Assembly: GCA_024663395.1 (NCBI GenBank)
Contig: JANFAH010000116.1
Location: 1-64,000, forward strand
Reading direction: 5' to 3'
DNA: 64,000 nt
Origin: Pisolithus tinctorius
Lineage: Eukaryota > Basidiomycota > Agaricomycetes > Boletales > Pisolithaceae
The position numbers and the translations under genes are program-made. How positions within the stretch are numbered: the stretch's first letter is position 1; every line of letters begins with the position of its first letter. This document shows positions 35,263 to 46,734 of the stretch, piece by piece. The notes under the pieces were generated by a model that did not search any database, was not told the origin of the DNA, and saw nothing but the letters and a program-made list of their open reading frames with translations.

Positions 35263-35268
35263 TGTGGG

Positions 35269-35288
35269 ACACTACCTCTGGGTAGTGT
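35269..35288. repeat. Small hairpin at the outer junction of the inverted repeat
   Basis: ACACTACC and GGTAGTGT form an 8-bp stem around TCTG, a few bases beyond the point where homology to the left arm ends. It may mark the rearrangement breakpoint or a transposon end. Confidence 0.6.
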
Positions 35289-35363
35289 GCAGATAGGGGA
35301 AGGCTGTAAGGGAAATCCCTAGGCTCAACCCAAGGGGTGCTGAGTTGGAAGGAGACATAGAGT

Positions 35364-35378
35364 ATGTCGCAAATTTTC
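35364..35378 (+). repeat. Left 15-bp terminal inverted repeat candidate
   Basis: ATGTCGCAAATTTTC, matched in reverse at 46716-46730 with one mismatch. It lies 0.27 kb upstream of the Plavaka transposase start codon. Confidence 0.5.
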
Positions 35379-35636
35379 GAGGCACATAATAATGCTGCTG
35401 GCTGACAATGCTCGCATATTTCCTTATTAGGGTCATTAAAATGGTCTGGTAATGACATGTCAACGGCTTGGGGGCAGTGCCAAGGGATGAAATTTCATTG
35501 GACAGGAGTTACCTGAGTTACCAAGTGATAACGATCTGATAATGACTGAGATGGCGTGACATTGTCTTACATCAGCCGAACATGGCGCATGCAGCGTGTC
35601 TGACAACTATCAGTCAGCTACGATACATCTTCTCTC

Positions 35637-38600
35637 ATGGCTCCCTCCCATACCACCCGTTCGGCTTCGACCCGTCAAAATGCTGAATGGAATCATGCCA
35701 TTCTCCATCAATGCCCTCACTGTAACAGGAAATTTCAGAAAACCAGTTTCAAGCAGCACGAGGCGAGTTGCAGGAAGCGCAAAGAAGATGAGAGGGAGCG
35801 TGTAGCTTTCGAACGTCAGTATGAAGAGAAACAACGAGGTATGTTAATTGGTGCGTAGCACAGGCAGACCCAATGTAATGGTTTCTGGCTTCAATTATTA
35901 ACTCAGCTGCCCACCATCGAGCTGCGAGAGCATCGGTACTCAAATCGCAGCCTCGAGTGCTCGAAGCTCACCGTACGGATACAGGATATTTTTTCGTCGA
36001 TGAACCCGGTGAGTCTGATTTTCATTTATGTTGTGGTCCTAGTCTCAGACAAACTGCGGCTGCAGTCGAGGTGACTATGGGACAAGATTACAATGAGACG
36101 AGCGACATGCTCCAAGCCTCGGGTACGTATTCACTTTGGCGCACGTTCTCGTAGTGCTCATAATTCCCTCAGACGTGTCGATGCCAACTGCCACAAGTTC
36201 TAATGTGGCAAAACTTCCTGAATTCAAGATCCAATTTCATCCAAGAAGCAATCGACCACCGATTTATCAGTCCTACGAAGAGTTCCGTGTTCACAGTGAG
36301 AAGTCCCCATCCCCTGTTGACAAAACACCTTGGTCCCCATTTCGCACATTGGGTGACTTCGAATTTGCAGAAATCGCACTCGCTTCACTACTCAACCAGC
36401 AACAAGTCAATGCCCTGCTGGATCTCTTTGCTCGTGTCACACAGGGAGCCATCCAAGTCACGCTCAAGAATGATGCCGAACTTCGCAAAGTGTGTGATGC
36501 AGCTGCGATGGAACTCACTCCGGTATGATTTTCAAATATCCATTCATCATCATCCATCCTACCTATCTAAATAGTTCTCCAGGGTCGAAGTTAAGGTACC
36601 ATACAAAAAGGAAGAATGTACGTTCGAAGCACATATTCGCCCACTGTGGGAGTGGGCACTCGATATCTTAGAAAATCCATTCCTCGGTCTGCACTTCACC
36701 TGGGATGCACAGCGACTTTACAGGCACGACGGCGTTGAGTATGAACGTTTTTACGACGAGCCCTGGACCAGAGATTATTGGTGGGATATTCAAGTATGTG
36801 CCTGGTCGATATGTCATTCATTACCTGTACATAACATGTTGTATTTGCACTAGTCGAGTCTACCAGATATCAAGAACACCGTGCCGTTTGGCCTGATCCT
36901 TTATGCTGACAAATCCAACCTCTCGTCTTTCGGCACTGCCAAGAGTTACCCCGTCGTTGTGCACTGTGCAAACTTGCCGGTTGAGATTCGGAATAGCAAT
37001 GTCGTTGGCGGAGGTACTGTTGTCAGCTGGCTGCCTATTGTGAATGACATCCACTGTTTAGATATTCGTATAGGCTAAGAACATTTCAGGTCCCCGAAGA
37101 TGCCAAAGAAGAGGGAAAGCTAGGCTACACAACCCTCAAGCATGTCGTTTGGCATGAATCTTTTAAAAAGTTACTTCTGGAGATTGAGCAGTACTCGAAG
37201 ACTGGGTATGTACATACATCTTCGCACGACAACATTACCCATTGGCTCTTTCCAAGTCTTATGATGCTGTCCACTGATTTTGAAGAGATGTAATATACTT
37301 CCTTCTTCTTGCTCGGACTAACGATACTAACTTAATGGCCTACTACAGATGCATGATGGCACTCACTCATGGTCGCGGTGGCAAACACCCTTGCCCTGTA
37401 TGTCTTGTACCATCAGAGCTACTCCATGACCTCTCTAGGACTTTTGAACCTCGTATGCACGCCCAGGGCATCAATGCATTATGTGTTCATGCTACGAATC
37501 GAGCCGAAGGCAATGAATTGCTGAAGTGGTTAGGTTTACGACCGATCGAAGTAAGTTTCCACCAACAAATCACCATCAGCGAACTAATATATAATGGGAT
37601 GCAGAACGTGTTCTGGCTGATTGGGTTTTCTGATCTCCACCTTGCCTGCAGCTTTGACCGACTGCATTATGGGCATGGTTTTTGGGGCAAGCACATCTTT
37701 GGGGACCTAAAGGTGATTGTAAAGGCGCTTGGGTGACAGATCGAAACCGATGTCGAGAAGTAGTGAGTCACTTTTACAATCAATCGCTCTGAACATTGTC
37801 ACTTCTCACATTTGACAACGACAGTGTTGCAAGTTTTCCTCACTGGCAAAACCTTGCACACTTCAACCAAGTTATTCATGTCACTTTTTCAGATGGTAAC
37901 AAGCTGGCCGATATCTCCAAGGTGCGTGTGTCCACTACCGGACGGCTGTCAATGAACTGTTTCCCTAGCAAATCTTCTATGCAGGGATCAATGTTTTGAA
38001 GAAGAGTATAACCCCTGAAGGGTACCAGCTCCTCCAAGTCATCCGAAGCTACCTACAGCTTGATAGCCTCGTCAGCTTAGATGTCCAGACCGAACATACG
38101 GTTAACATGATCAACGACGAAATATTGACATTTGATCAGACACTGAAGGTAGTTATATGCTTCGTGCTCATGTTAATTTGTTGTAATGTCATTTTCAGGA
38201 CTACACCAAATGCGTCGTGAAGTCCAACATTGATGGTCTGCGAACTGACTGGAATTTCCTGAAGGTCCACCTCTGGAAGCACATCGTTCGAGATATCTGC
38301 CTAAAGGGTGCCACACACAACTATAGCACTCGGCCCAACAAAAGTATGCATAAGCCAATCCGAGACACATATGAACACCGTTCGAACGGTAGAGATGTTC
38401 CTGCTCAGGTATGACAACCGTGTGTGCCAACATTCCTACTCACAGTCACTTTAAAATGCATGTTAGGTCTTGCAGGTAGATCATCAAGTTCTTGCTACGA
38501 AGCTTCTCAGATTGCATGTTGATCACCTCAAGAAATCCGTCTCTGGGGAATCAGATCCAGAAGTTGATGCGGTCAGTGAGCATACCTCAGTTGATCATAT

Positions 38601-39263
38601 TAAGCTTGGTGCACATGTCGTCATGACCCAAACCCTGAAAGACTTGGAGGAAAATGGTCAGCCAGATATGGCATTCCATCGGTTCCGTCAAAGGTTCTGC
38701 GAGTTCCTTAATGACGCCCTTCCGGCATATGGATATCAAGTCAAGTCATGGATCTCCCTCCCGCTGACTTCACGGTATGTATCTACATTCTCATTATGCA
38801 TTCATCTAGTTGAAACTGTGCTTGTGCTAAGGTTAAAGAATACTGTTATCTGCTGGTCAACTACGAGTCAACTGTCACTTGGAACCAGTGCACAGATCGT
38901 CTCCACTGCAACCCATCATTTTTTGGTGTGCCCCGCTATGACTGTGCACTTATTCAATACACTGAGACAGAAACCGCCTTCGTTCGTCTCATCTGCATGT
39001 TTTCCTGTGTCATTCCAGACATAGGAAACATGGAATTTATCTTGGCACAACCCTTCACGACAAGGATCAGACCGGCCCGCACTATTGATCGCGATCTCAG
39101 ACTCAAACATGTCAAGACAGTTCCGCAGGCTGCATCCATCTTCATACCGTTGTGCTCGATCATCCAAGGGGCTGTTCTAGCACCTGACACCGAACATGAT
39201 GACGAATTTTTTGTTGTTGAGCAGCTTGATAGTGATATGTTCCTACGGACACAGGCGATGTAG
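35637..39263 (+). pseudogene. Plavaka-type (CACTA superfamily) transposase gene with one nonsense mutation
   Basis: ATG at 35637 begins a zinc-finger N-terminus (CPHCNRKFQKTSFKQHEASC). Many 50-60 nt introns follow; exons include 35907-36008, 36049-36122, 36173-36522, 36575-36793, 36854-37039, 37090-37205, 37257-37289, 37349-37550 and 37605 onwards. Family landmarks: PFGLILYADKSNLSSF, VVSWLPI joined to VPEDAKEEGK, a 33-nt exon giving LMMLSTDFEE, GGKHPCPVCLVP, SDLHLACSFDRLHYGHGFWG, FSDGNKLADI, and STRPNKSMHKPI before the C-terminal region ending at 39263. A TGA at 37734-37736 interrupts LG-RQIE. A related fragment at 39415 keeps CGA there, so this is a CGA to TGA change. The enzyme would cut and paste CACTA-like elements; this copy is probably inactive. 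Confidence 0.88.
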
Positions 39264-39379
39264 GTTACTTACCGTCTCTAGTGGCCTTCCAACCAGAGAA
39301 TTTTGAGCACATTGCAGATGTCTGTTCTGACCCATCACCGTCTTGTCCTTTGCAAGCCATCAACCATCCTAGCAAGGAA

Positions 39380-39560
39380 ACCGAAGACTTGCAACACGCT
39401 CAGTAGTAGATCAAAGGTACTTGGGCGACAGATTGAAGCCAGCGTCGAGAAATAGTAAGTCACAATTAATACCGTTGGCAACCACTCTGGAACGGATCAC
39501 ATCAGACGCATGCCCAACTCTTTTCCCCCCTGCTGTAGAGCAAAGCGGTAAGTAGTAGGT
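39380..39560 (+). pseudogene. Second Plavaka fragment
   Basis: The stretch CTTGGGCGACAGATTGAAGC...GTCGAGAAATAGTAAGTCAC repeats the exon end at 37730-37770 with several substitutions, encoding LGRQIEASVEK before a splice-donor-like site. It shows that another Plavaka copy was once adjacent, or that this exon was duplicated. Confidence 0.6.
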
Positions 39561-39825
39561 GCACTGATGCAGGGCCATAGGGGGAATATGGTGAGGTCTG
39601 TTTCACTACTTGTTATGCCCACCACACGAAACTCAATCTACCAGATGCTGGACAGCAGGCTGCCAGAGTGGACAACGGTCTTGTTTTTTTTATGTACGAC
39701 GACAGAGATACGCTCTGACCAATGAAGTGTTGAAACTACAGGGCAAAGGGATGTATATAGGTCCTCAAGGCTGTTGAAGCCTCAAAGGCGAAGAAACCAC
39801 GATTCAGCTCCTCTTCCCTTCCCTA

Positions 39826-40272
39826 GTCCTCCCTCTTCTGTTTTCCAAGGACCTTCTCGGACACAACTTGTTCAGCAAGGAAATGGTCCAGCGCGTAGAC
39901 GACGGCTTGTAGGGTGTTGTGGAAAGTCAGAATCGAATGGAAGTCGATGTCTGCGTCACACCTAATCGTCTCAGTGACAGGAACATCGTCGGCTGGGACA
40001 TCAGGAGGGGGATAAGCATCGAGGGAGAGTAAAGCGGGGTCTATGGTGGAGGGCATAGCAATGGCAGCAGGAGCGGCCCATTCAGGGGGTGAACTGTTGG
40101 GAGAAAAATTCTAGTGGCGAGTCAATATCGACAGACTAGTACACAAGTGGAACGGAAGACATACCACCAAGCTGTACAAATTGCTGAACACGTCTGTCAC
40201 TTCCTCAGCGGTCTTGGGCACATCAACAGGTGTCGAAGCGCTGTTGGGAATTTTGAACGCATCGGGGGACAT
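39826..40272 (-). CDS. Small hypothetical protein, two exons
   Basis: ATG at 40272 gives MSPDAFKIPNSASTPVDVPK...SNLYSLV up to a GTATGT donor at 40164. After an AACAG acceptor at about 40094 the likely second exon encodes PPEWAAPAAIAMPSTIDP and ends ...VLGKQKRED (stop at 39826). The phases do not close with the obvious splice sites, so it may be broken or the start may differ. The family is not recognised. It lies inside the proposed 11.4-kb transposon-like unit as possible cargo. Confidence 0.35.
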
Positions 40273-40949
40273 GGGTGGGGCAGGGAAGGGGCAGATTTGA
40301 AGTCGCTGAGTGTGGAAGAGGAGATTTCGAGTTGAAGTCACTGAGCGTGGAGGGGGAATCAAAAGTCACGCCTCACAAGAGACCAACAGTCGACCATCAG
40401 CGAGGGGAATTTGTGAATGAGGCACAAGGTGAATTTCATACAACGCGAGAACAGAAGCTACTAATTTAAACAGATACTGGACAAACGGAGACTGTGAGGA
40501 TGCAAGAGCGCTGAAGATACTTGAGGTGGATATGCTACTGACATGAGTTTACAGGCATACGGTAAGGCATCAGGAAACAGAATGAGCGTTGGCGATGCTT
40601 CGCACCCACAGACACAACAGATGCGTTGCTGGCCAGTCAAGGTCGCGATGGAACACATTTGAGTCAGACGAGTATTGAGAAGTTGAGCATACCCTTTCAC
40701 CTTTGTATACAATTCATCATGCACTTACTCGCTGACTTTTTTCCTTGACGACGTCAGATCTTTGTACAGAATGCAGTATCTGGTCTTGTTTTTTTTCACA
40801 TTTGCATGCACGTATACAAAACTCACAATACATGTTGTGAGCAAGACAAAGTCATTGTGTACTCGACCGGTCCCTCTCTGCAACTTTCCGTCCTGCCCAT
40901 GGTTCGACCCACTATACATGCTTTTTCACACTCCGTTCCTGTTCCATCA

Positions 40950-41519
40950 TGTCGAGTAGCATGGCGTGGGTGTCTGCGAAGGTAGCACAAGCCGTTGCCA
41001 CTGTATCTCCTGCTAAGACCATCCATGTGCCAGAGTAAGTGGTACAACCTAAACCGTTTCCAACACGCTAAATGTGCGAGACCGTTCGATCTTCATTCGC
41101 CGGGGGGAACCTGCCTAGCCTTCCACTCATGCATGAAGTCATATCCTCGTAGTGAGTACCTGCTTCTTGGAAGTATGTGTGGTGTTGATGTCGACCAGAC
41201 CTTCTTGTCAACCTTCTGGATATAATCTCGGCACAGCTGGAAGCGATTCAATGGATTACTTTAGAAGAAATCAGGAGTAAGGCTGCCTTCTACTTCTTCA
41301 TACATCTCTCGGTTCTGTCTCGTCTTCTGACTAAAGCATTTCCTTACAGTGAACGTCGCCCTCTTCTTAATTCATGCCCATAGACGCCCCCAATTATCAC
41401 CACTTTCCTGGGGCACACAGCATCTGGCTTGGTCGCACAATCATGCTGTGCCTCTAGGACTGCGCACCCACCAGCAGACGCACAGCCCACACCTCAATGG
41501 GCACGACCAGCTCGATTAG
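40950..41519 (+). CDS. Hypothetical small protein (low confidence)
   Basis: ATG at 40950 gives MSSSMAWVSAKVAQAVATVS...HVPE. It is joined across a GTAAGT...GCGAG intron to PFDLHSPGGTCLAFHSCMKS. Further short exons after CACAG (about 41237) and TACAG (about 41350) read LEAIQWITLEEIR and NVALFLIHAHRRPQ, with stop at 41517-41519. Splice signals are reasonable but the family is unknown. Confidence 0.35.
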
Positions 41520-42413
41520 ATGTCAACGGCTCAACTTGAAATCACTACGATTCTGTGAGACGACCTTACGCAGATAGCAGGTGGTTCGAATGTGTTGCCT
41601 CATGGGATTCGGTATTTTGGCAACCCTGAAAATTGCGCTATGACAGATTTGGATCCAAGGAGTCATGCAAGGTTAGAGGAGGTGGAGAGGTTATGGAGAG
41701 TGCCATGGAGAACGTGGCCGATGGACAAGTTCCAGACAGGTGTGAGATGTGGATTCGGAGGAGTCACAAGGTGTCGGCATGAAGTAGAAAGAAGGGTGTA
41801 GCTATGGGAGACTTGATCGTATTTTGGGTGGATCATAGGTGTAGGTGGATTCTGAATGATGCACCCACTGATGATGGGGGAGTTTCGGGAGAGGATGATC
41901 ATGAGTTGTACTCGTTCTCCTCTAGTTTTGCATGCTGATCTGGTGCATTGGCAGGCCTAGACAATGAGTACAGGTACTAGTCTTATGTTGAAACCCATCC
42001 CGCCCATGTGGTTCTCTCCCAAGGGTCCCAGCAGGAGGCTGTGGACATACTACATTGGTCCTACACAGATCGGCTGCTCGCCCATCCTCAACTGATTCAG
42101 CCGCCTTTTAGTCAGGAGGAGTGTCAGGAACCGTTGAGACTACTCAATGGTGAGGCTGGGACATTTCCATTCAGTTCTACTTGTCTGATTTTTTTTTTCG
42201 ACAAATCCGAGGCAGCAATCCACTCTTTCGTACACATGCATGGTCGCTCGCGTTCTTCTACGTGCCGGTGAGTTTTTGCACCATACCCCTCGCCAGTGTT
42301 ATGTTCTTACAGGCTAACATTCTTCATCAGCTCATTGGCATCAGGTCAATTTCAGGCCACACAAACCGCTCCCACGAGACATCATCACCGCACACACATC
42401 AAGGCAGACCCCG
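41520..42413. other. No confident gene
   Basis: Short open frames occur on both strands. One (QEAVDILHWSYTDRLLAHPQ, from about 42008) could be an upstream exon of the following membrane-protein gene, but no set of splice sites was convincing. Confidence 0.35.
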
Positions 42414-43045
42414 ATGCTACGCACGGCGGTCGAGATATTGATCGGTATACTGTGCCTTGGCATCCCATTCTTGTTCGTGGATCGAGCAAGATATAGCGGC
42501 CATTTTGATGTGGAGGGGAATGCAAGCATGCAGAGTAGTGCGCCACTGTTTGTTGTCGGTGCTTGTACCTGTCTCATGGTGAGGGTTAATCGTTATGATG
42601 ATAGTCGTACTCATTCCTAACTTCTTTTCCTTCCCTGCTTTCTGTTTGCGCAGTCTGCAATTATCCTCAGCGCCTCTGTCATGCTTATCTCGTTCCTGGG
42701 ACTGGATGGTATCGCACACATTGGAGGTCCAGTTGCCATTTCATGTTCCATTCTGAGCATGGTTACATCTTTCCTGTCTATTTTCCAGTATAAAGCAGAG
42801 TTGCCACAGGGTTCTGCAGCTGTTCATCATGCAGCTGCTGCTGCCCATGAAGGGTTTGTATTTCTCCTGGTGAGTTTGCAGTTCCCCATTATCGCTCCTA
42901 TCCCTAACTCATCTCAAACCACTTACAGCGCCAAAGCAAAATTCTGCTCTCTCTTCCGCTAGTTTTTCTCACGTATTCTGTGGCTGGGTTCATCACCAGT
43001 GTCATTGTCTACACTAGAATTTGTAACATTACACGAACAGAATAA
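42414..43045 (+). CDS. Small multi-pass membrane protein
   Basis: Three exons, 42414-42578, 42654-42869 and 42929-43045, join in phase 0 with GTGAGG/GCAG and GTGAGT/ACAG introns, giving about 165 residues. Hydrophobic segments: EILIGILCLGIPFLFV, APLFVVGACTCLM with SAIILSASVMLISFLG, GPVAISCSILSMVTSFLSIF, and ILLSLPLVFLTYSVAGFITS. This suggests four membrane spans. The layout resembles a common basidiomycete family of small membrane proteins without known function. Additional 5' exons may exist. It lies within the 11.4-kb TIR-bounded unit. Confidence 0.6.
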
Positions 43046-43604
43046 AACAGCTGTAATATTATAACCAGAAAGAAAGCAAGAAAAAAGCTCCCAAAAGGTC
43101 AGTTTCAGATTCAAGTTAACGTCGAGTCAATTCACGTGACAATGCCACAACCTTGCGTCATCGCATACTATTCACTCACGATTCATACCACATCAACATC
43201 GATCCCCGGAACACATGGTCGATTACATATCAAAAGGGACTAAGGTGAGCAACTTTCGTACCGTAGTTGCCTACTGCTGATGGCATTGTCAAATCGTGCT
43301 TTATTATGTCCTCAGACCAGCTCAATAGCTGGTTATGTCCAACCGCTGACATCCAACCTGCTGACGGTCTGCCATGTGGATTCCCTGAGGCTACTACTAT
43401 GTACGTATTGCTTTTTTTTTGTACAATTCAAAATTTCCGTATTCATCTAAGAGCACCCAACTGGCAGGTGTCGACCTCCATCAGGATTTGCGACATCCAT
43501 GGCCCTTAATAAGGAGAATAAAGGGAGGCTTGCAAAGGTTCACAACCATCCATGTGTGGCCTTACCATTTCCTCTGATCCTTGACGTCCATTTCCTTCAC
43601 TGAT
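43046..43604. other. Intergenic; no gene supported
   Basis: AT-rich DNA between the membrane-protein gene and the next plus-strand gene. Short frames only. Confidence 0.4.
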
Positions 43605-45555
43605 ATGGCACCCAGCGCTGCTTATGATGCCTTCAACTCTGATGCCGAGGACGGAGGTCCTGAAGACTTCAACCTTGACGAAGGGACAGACAATACTGAC
43701 TTGGAAGACCTGGACAGCGACGCCGAACACCACAGGTGACTTACTCATGTTCCTGGACCTCAAGCTGATGTTGCTGAGCTGCGAGCAGTATGTATTTATA
43801 CATTCTTGTTCGTGATAAGTCACCAGGCATTAGTGCTGACATGATGCTAGGCTCTCAGTGTTGTGCAGCGAGCATACACCGAATGCCGCAAGGAACTGTG
43901 CCAGACAAGGAAGGCTCTCTTCAAAGCCAATAGCCAGCGTTCCAAGCGGTCCAGGAACGCATCTAGCAAGTCAAACAGCCTCACGACTCGTATTGAGCAA
44001 GAAGCAAAGAAATACCTCCTCCTGTATCATTTTTTCATCATTCAAAGCCTTTTCCCAGCAGCTCCGAATCCCAATGCTGATCAACGCGATCCAGCACGGT
44101 GGAAATCACAGGATGGGAAGCTCAAGGGCGCTCTGACTGAGCTTTACGAGATGATTCCTGTGGATTTACATGAGTCGATGGTAACCTACAAGCAATTTGG
44201 CTCCATGGTACGTGTAATTCCAACCTTGGTGACCACTAACGTATTAATTTGTTTTAAGTTTGTACAAGCGCATGGTCAGGAGAGATCCAATGTCCTCAAA
44301 GTCATCAAGGACTGTGCTGGCGCGTTATTCGCTCCATATAACATTTCACCGGATCTCTTTACTGGAAAGCCCACTTGTAAGAAGGACAACAAGGCATGCC
44401 TGGTGCTCTTGAAGAAGGATGGAGTCGGAGAATACACCTGTTTTGCACCCATTCTTTTTGCAGATCCTAAGCAGATGGTTACTGGAGGCTTCTTGAAGAG
44501 TCCCGTCCTAGTTAAGGTAAGCATGCACGGTTCAGTGCCGCTCTTATTCGAAAATTGATTTCAGCCCATAGGTTATCTGTGTCCTGATGTTTGGAAAATC
44601 AATCCTCACAGAAAACAAACGTGGACGGCCCCCAGCCAGGGGTCAGAAGATGGGCGTGCTGAGTGTTACTGAGGGCCTGATTGCTGGTGCCTGCATCTTG
44701 GTGAGGGTGTCCATGGTCACTGCTAGTACATGCTGATGTCAATATCATACCAAGGTTCGATTCCTATTGTCGCATGATCCTGAATTAAGTGCTACCGGTG
44801 CAGAAACGCAGGTCAACTACCGATCAGAATACGATTTCTACCTCGAGAAGCTTTTCAAAGCATCTCCTTGGGCTGTCAGCGTGATGAATTTCTTCAACCA
44901 GGAAGTCTTTGGGAAGGGGTCTCAATTGGCGAATGTCGAATCCGAGGTATTTGCTAATGTGGAGCAGCTGCATACTTGGGAAGATGAATTTTTAGATGAA
45001 CTCGACAACATTGACCCTGCTGAGAGTCACACCCTGCCCGTTTCCACACTGCATGACCCCAATGCCCCTGGCGGCCGTGATTCAGATCTATGTGACTCCA
45101 ATCTGTCATCGGTCTCCCGTGCTCCATCACCTGTTGCCGGCTCGGTCACTCATTTCAATCCCCCTCACTCTCATCCAGCTAGTGTCACTGCTGCACAAGC
45201 TGATCTCGGTGCTCAAACTATTTCTGGTGCTTCTCGTTGATCGTCCCCTTCTATCTCAATTGGGCAGCCGATTTCAAACAGTGGTGTTGAGGTGTCAGCA
45301 GTGACCATTGCTGTTGGTCAGATGAATGTGTCTGGCCCAGCTGAGGCTGAAACATCTCGATCCCAACAAGCAATTCCAGTCGTGAGTCGCTGGCGCAGCT
45401 CAGCCACTCAAAAGGCGATTCCAGCCATTCCCGAGGTGGTTCCCGAGGCTCTTACAACTGATATTCGTGCTACTGAACCAGGTCTGGAACCTACCTGCTG
45501 TGGTCACCGTGCTACTGCTACAAGGTCCTCAAAACCGAAGAAGACGAAGGTTTGA
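43605..45555 (+). CDS. Hypothetical basidiomycete protein, with in-frame TGA near the end
   Basis: ATG at 43605 starts an acidic N-terminus (MAPSAAYDAFNSDAEDGGPE). Introns follow; the first is uncertain, and the others are 43788-43850, 44208-44258, 44517-44571 and 44701-44754. Exons encode a basic region (RAYTECRKELCQTRKALFKA), then VICVLMFGKSILTENKRGRP, LSVTEGLIAGACILVRFLLS and YDFYLEKLFKASPWAVSVMN. The pattern recalls a widespread basidiomycete family of unknown function seen near Plavaka elements (I think DUF6698-like, not verified). A TGA at 45238-45240 sits in a Ser/Pro-rich tail, and the same frame stays open for about 105 codons to 45555, ending SSKPKKTKV. The TGA is therefore probably a recent CGA to TGA mutation. 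Confidence 0.6.
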
Positions 45556-46715
45556 ATTAATAGCAGTACCAGGTGTCACTCATGTGCTGGGTTTCTATAT
45601 GTTCTACGGTCTTTGATTTAGATTGCATCCCATTATATTAGATGCAATTCATGTTTCAAGGTCACGTAGATCTACTTGTAATACGTTCATTCGCTGCAAT
45701 CATACATCATCGCTGTCGTCCTCTGGAATTACCTGATCTGATTTCTTCTGAGTCATTCAAACTCCGCTGGCTATATTATAAGCGACTCACCCCTCTTCTC
45801 ACGCCTTGTTGTCTCCCGCATTGTTGTCCTGGTTCATTGCATTGTCGTACGGTGTTGTCGCTGTTATCCACCTTGTCGTGCTCGTTTGTCGTTGTCCATT
45901 GCCTGGGGAGTGGGTTCGAGGGTCGAGGTATGTTTCCCCCATGACACTATTATTACTTCTGACGTTAACTTTTTTCAAAGTTCCAGACAACTCGTGACAG
46001 CGTTGTGTGTCGACGCTAGCTCCATTGTCCTATTGCTCGATGCTATGAATGCCTCTTGTGCAACACTTATTCTATCTTCCTCATCCCATCGCCCCATATC
46101 GCTGCTCCCATTGGTTCACTAATCTCGTAAGTATTTTAATTACACTGTAAGCTATGATCTGATGGTTGTCCACAGCGTATGCATTTGCTTTCGTCCTTGT
46201 GTCATCGTTGCAATGACCCCCATACTTACGTTGAGCTGCTGTCCTTTCCTCCCCTTACTGCTCTTAGTCACTCATTGTCTGCTTTGCATATCCACTCACA
46301 CCACTGGCATTATTAAGTAGAACTCTCCAATTATTACTACCACTCGTCTATACATCAATAAGTAGCGATTTCCGAATGGAATTTTAACCATTGTCACGAG
46401 TGTACCAAGGCAAAATGAAATAACAATGGATCGTCAAAATATTAATAAATAATAATGGTTAGTATACATTGTGATGAGTTCCACTGGTATTACTATGGGT
46501 TCTTCGCCATTGCCATGCCATTATAAGTACTTATTAGGCCACAGCAATATAATACCATGATTAGGTAAAATAATGAGTTATCAAAGTCATAATCATGAGA
46601 TGACGTGTGATTTCAACCGCATGTTCATGGAAAGTGGGTGGCGTTACAAGTCATTAAAAGGCAGCGTGGGAAATCCGCTCCTATTAAGGTATGCTAATGA
46701 CTTGTCATGGATCTA
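45556..46715. other. AT-rich subterminal region; no gene supported
   Basis: Low-complexity, AT-rich DNA with repeated TAATGA/TTAATAA-type words near the inner end. It fits a subterminal region of a large DNA transposon, but nothing coding is supported. Confidence 0.45.
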
Positions 46716-46730
46716 GGAAATTTGCGACAT
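46716..46730 (-). repeat. Right 15-bp terminal inverted repeat candidate
   Basis: GGAAATTTGCGACAT, the reverse complement of the sequence at 35364-35378 with one mismatch. Satellite DNA begins four bases later, in mid-unit. Confidence 0.5.
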
Positions 46731-46734
46731 CTTG

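Larger units (their letters stand above)
24801..35263 (-). repeat. Giant inverted repeat, right arm
   Basis: Reverse copy of 10617-19521. Its length of 10463 bp equals the left arm plus two solo LTRs with their target duplications (703+5 and 815+5 bp), to within about 30 bp. It contains module copy 2 and satellite B', and ends inside the family A pseudogene at GAATATTTCGTGC. Confidence 0.93.

Noticed and set aside
35637..39263. Zinc-finger N-terminus taken as a transcription factor gene
   Set aside because: The following exons match the Plavaka transposase landmark order, so the finger belongs to the transposase.
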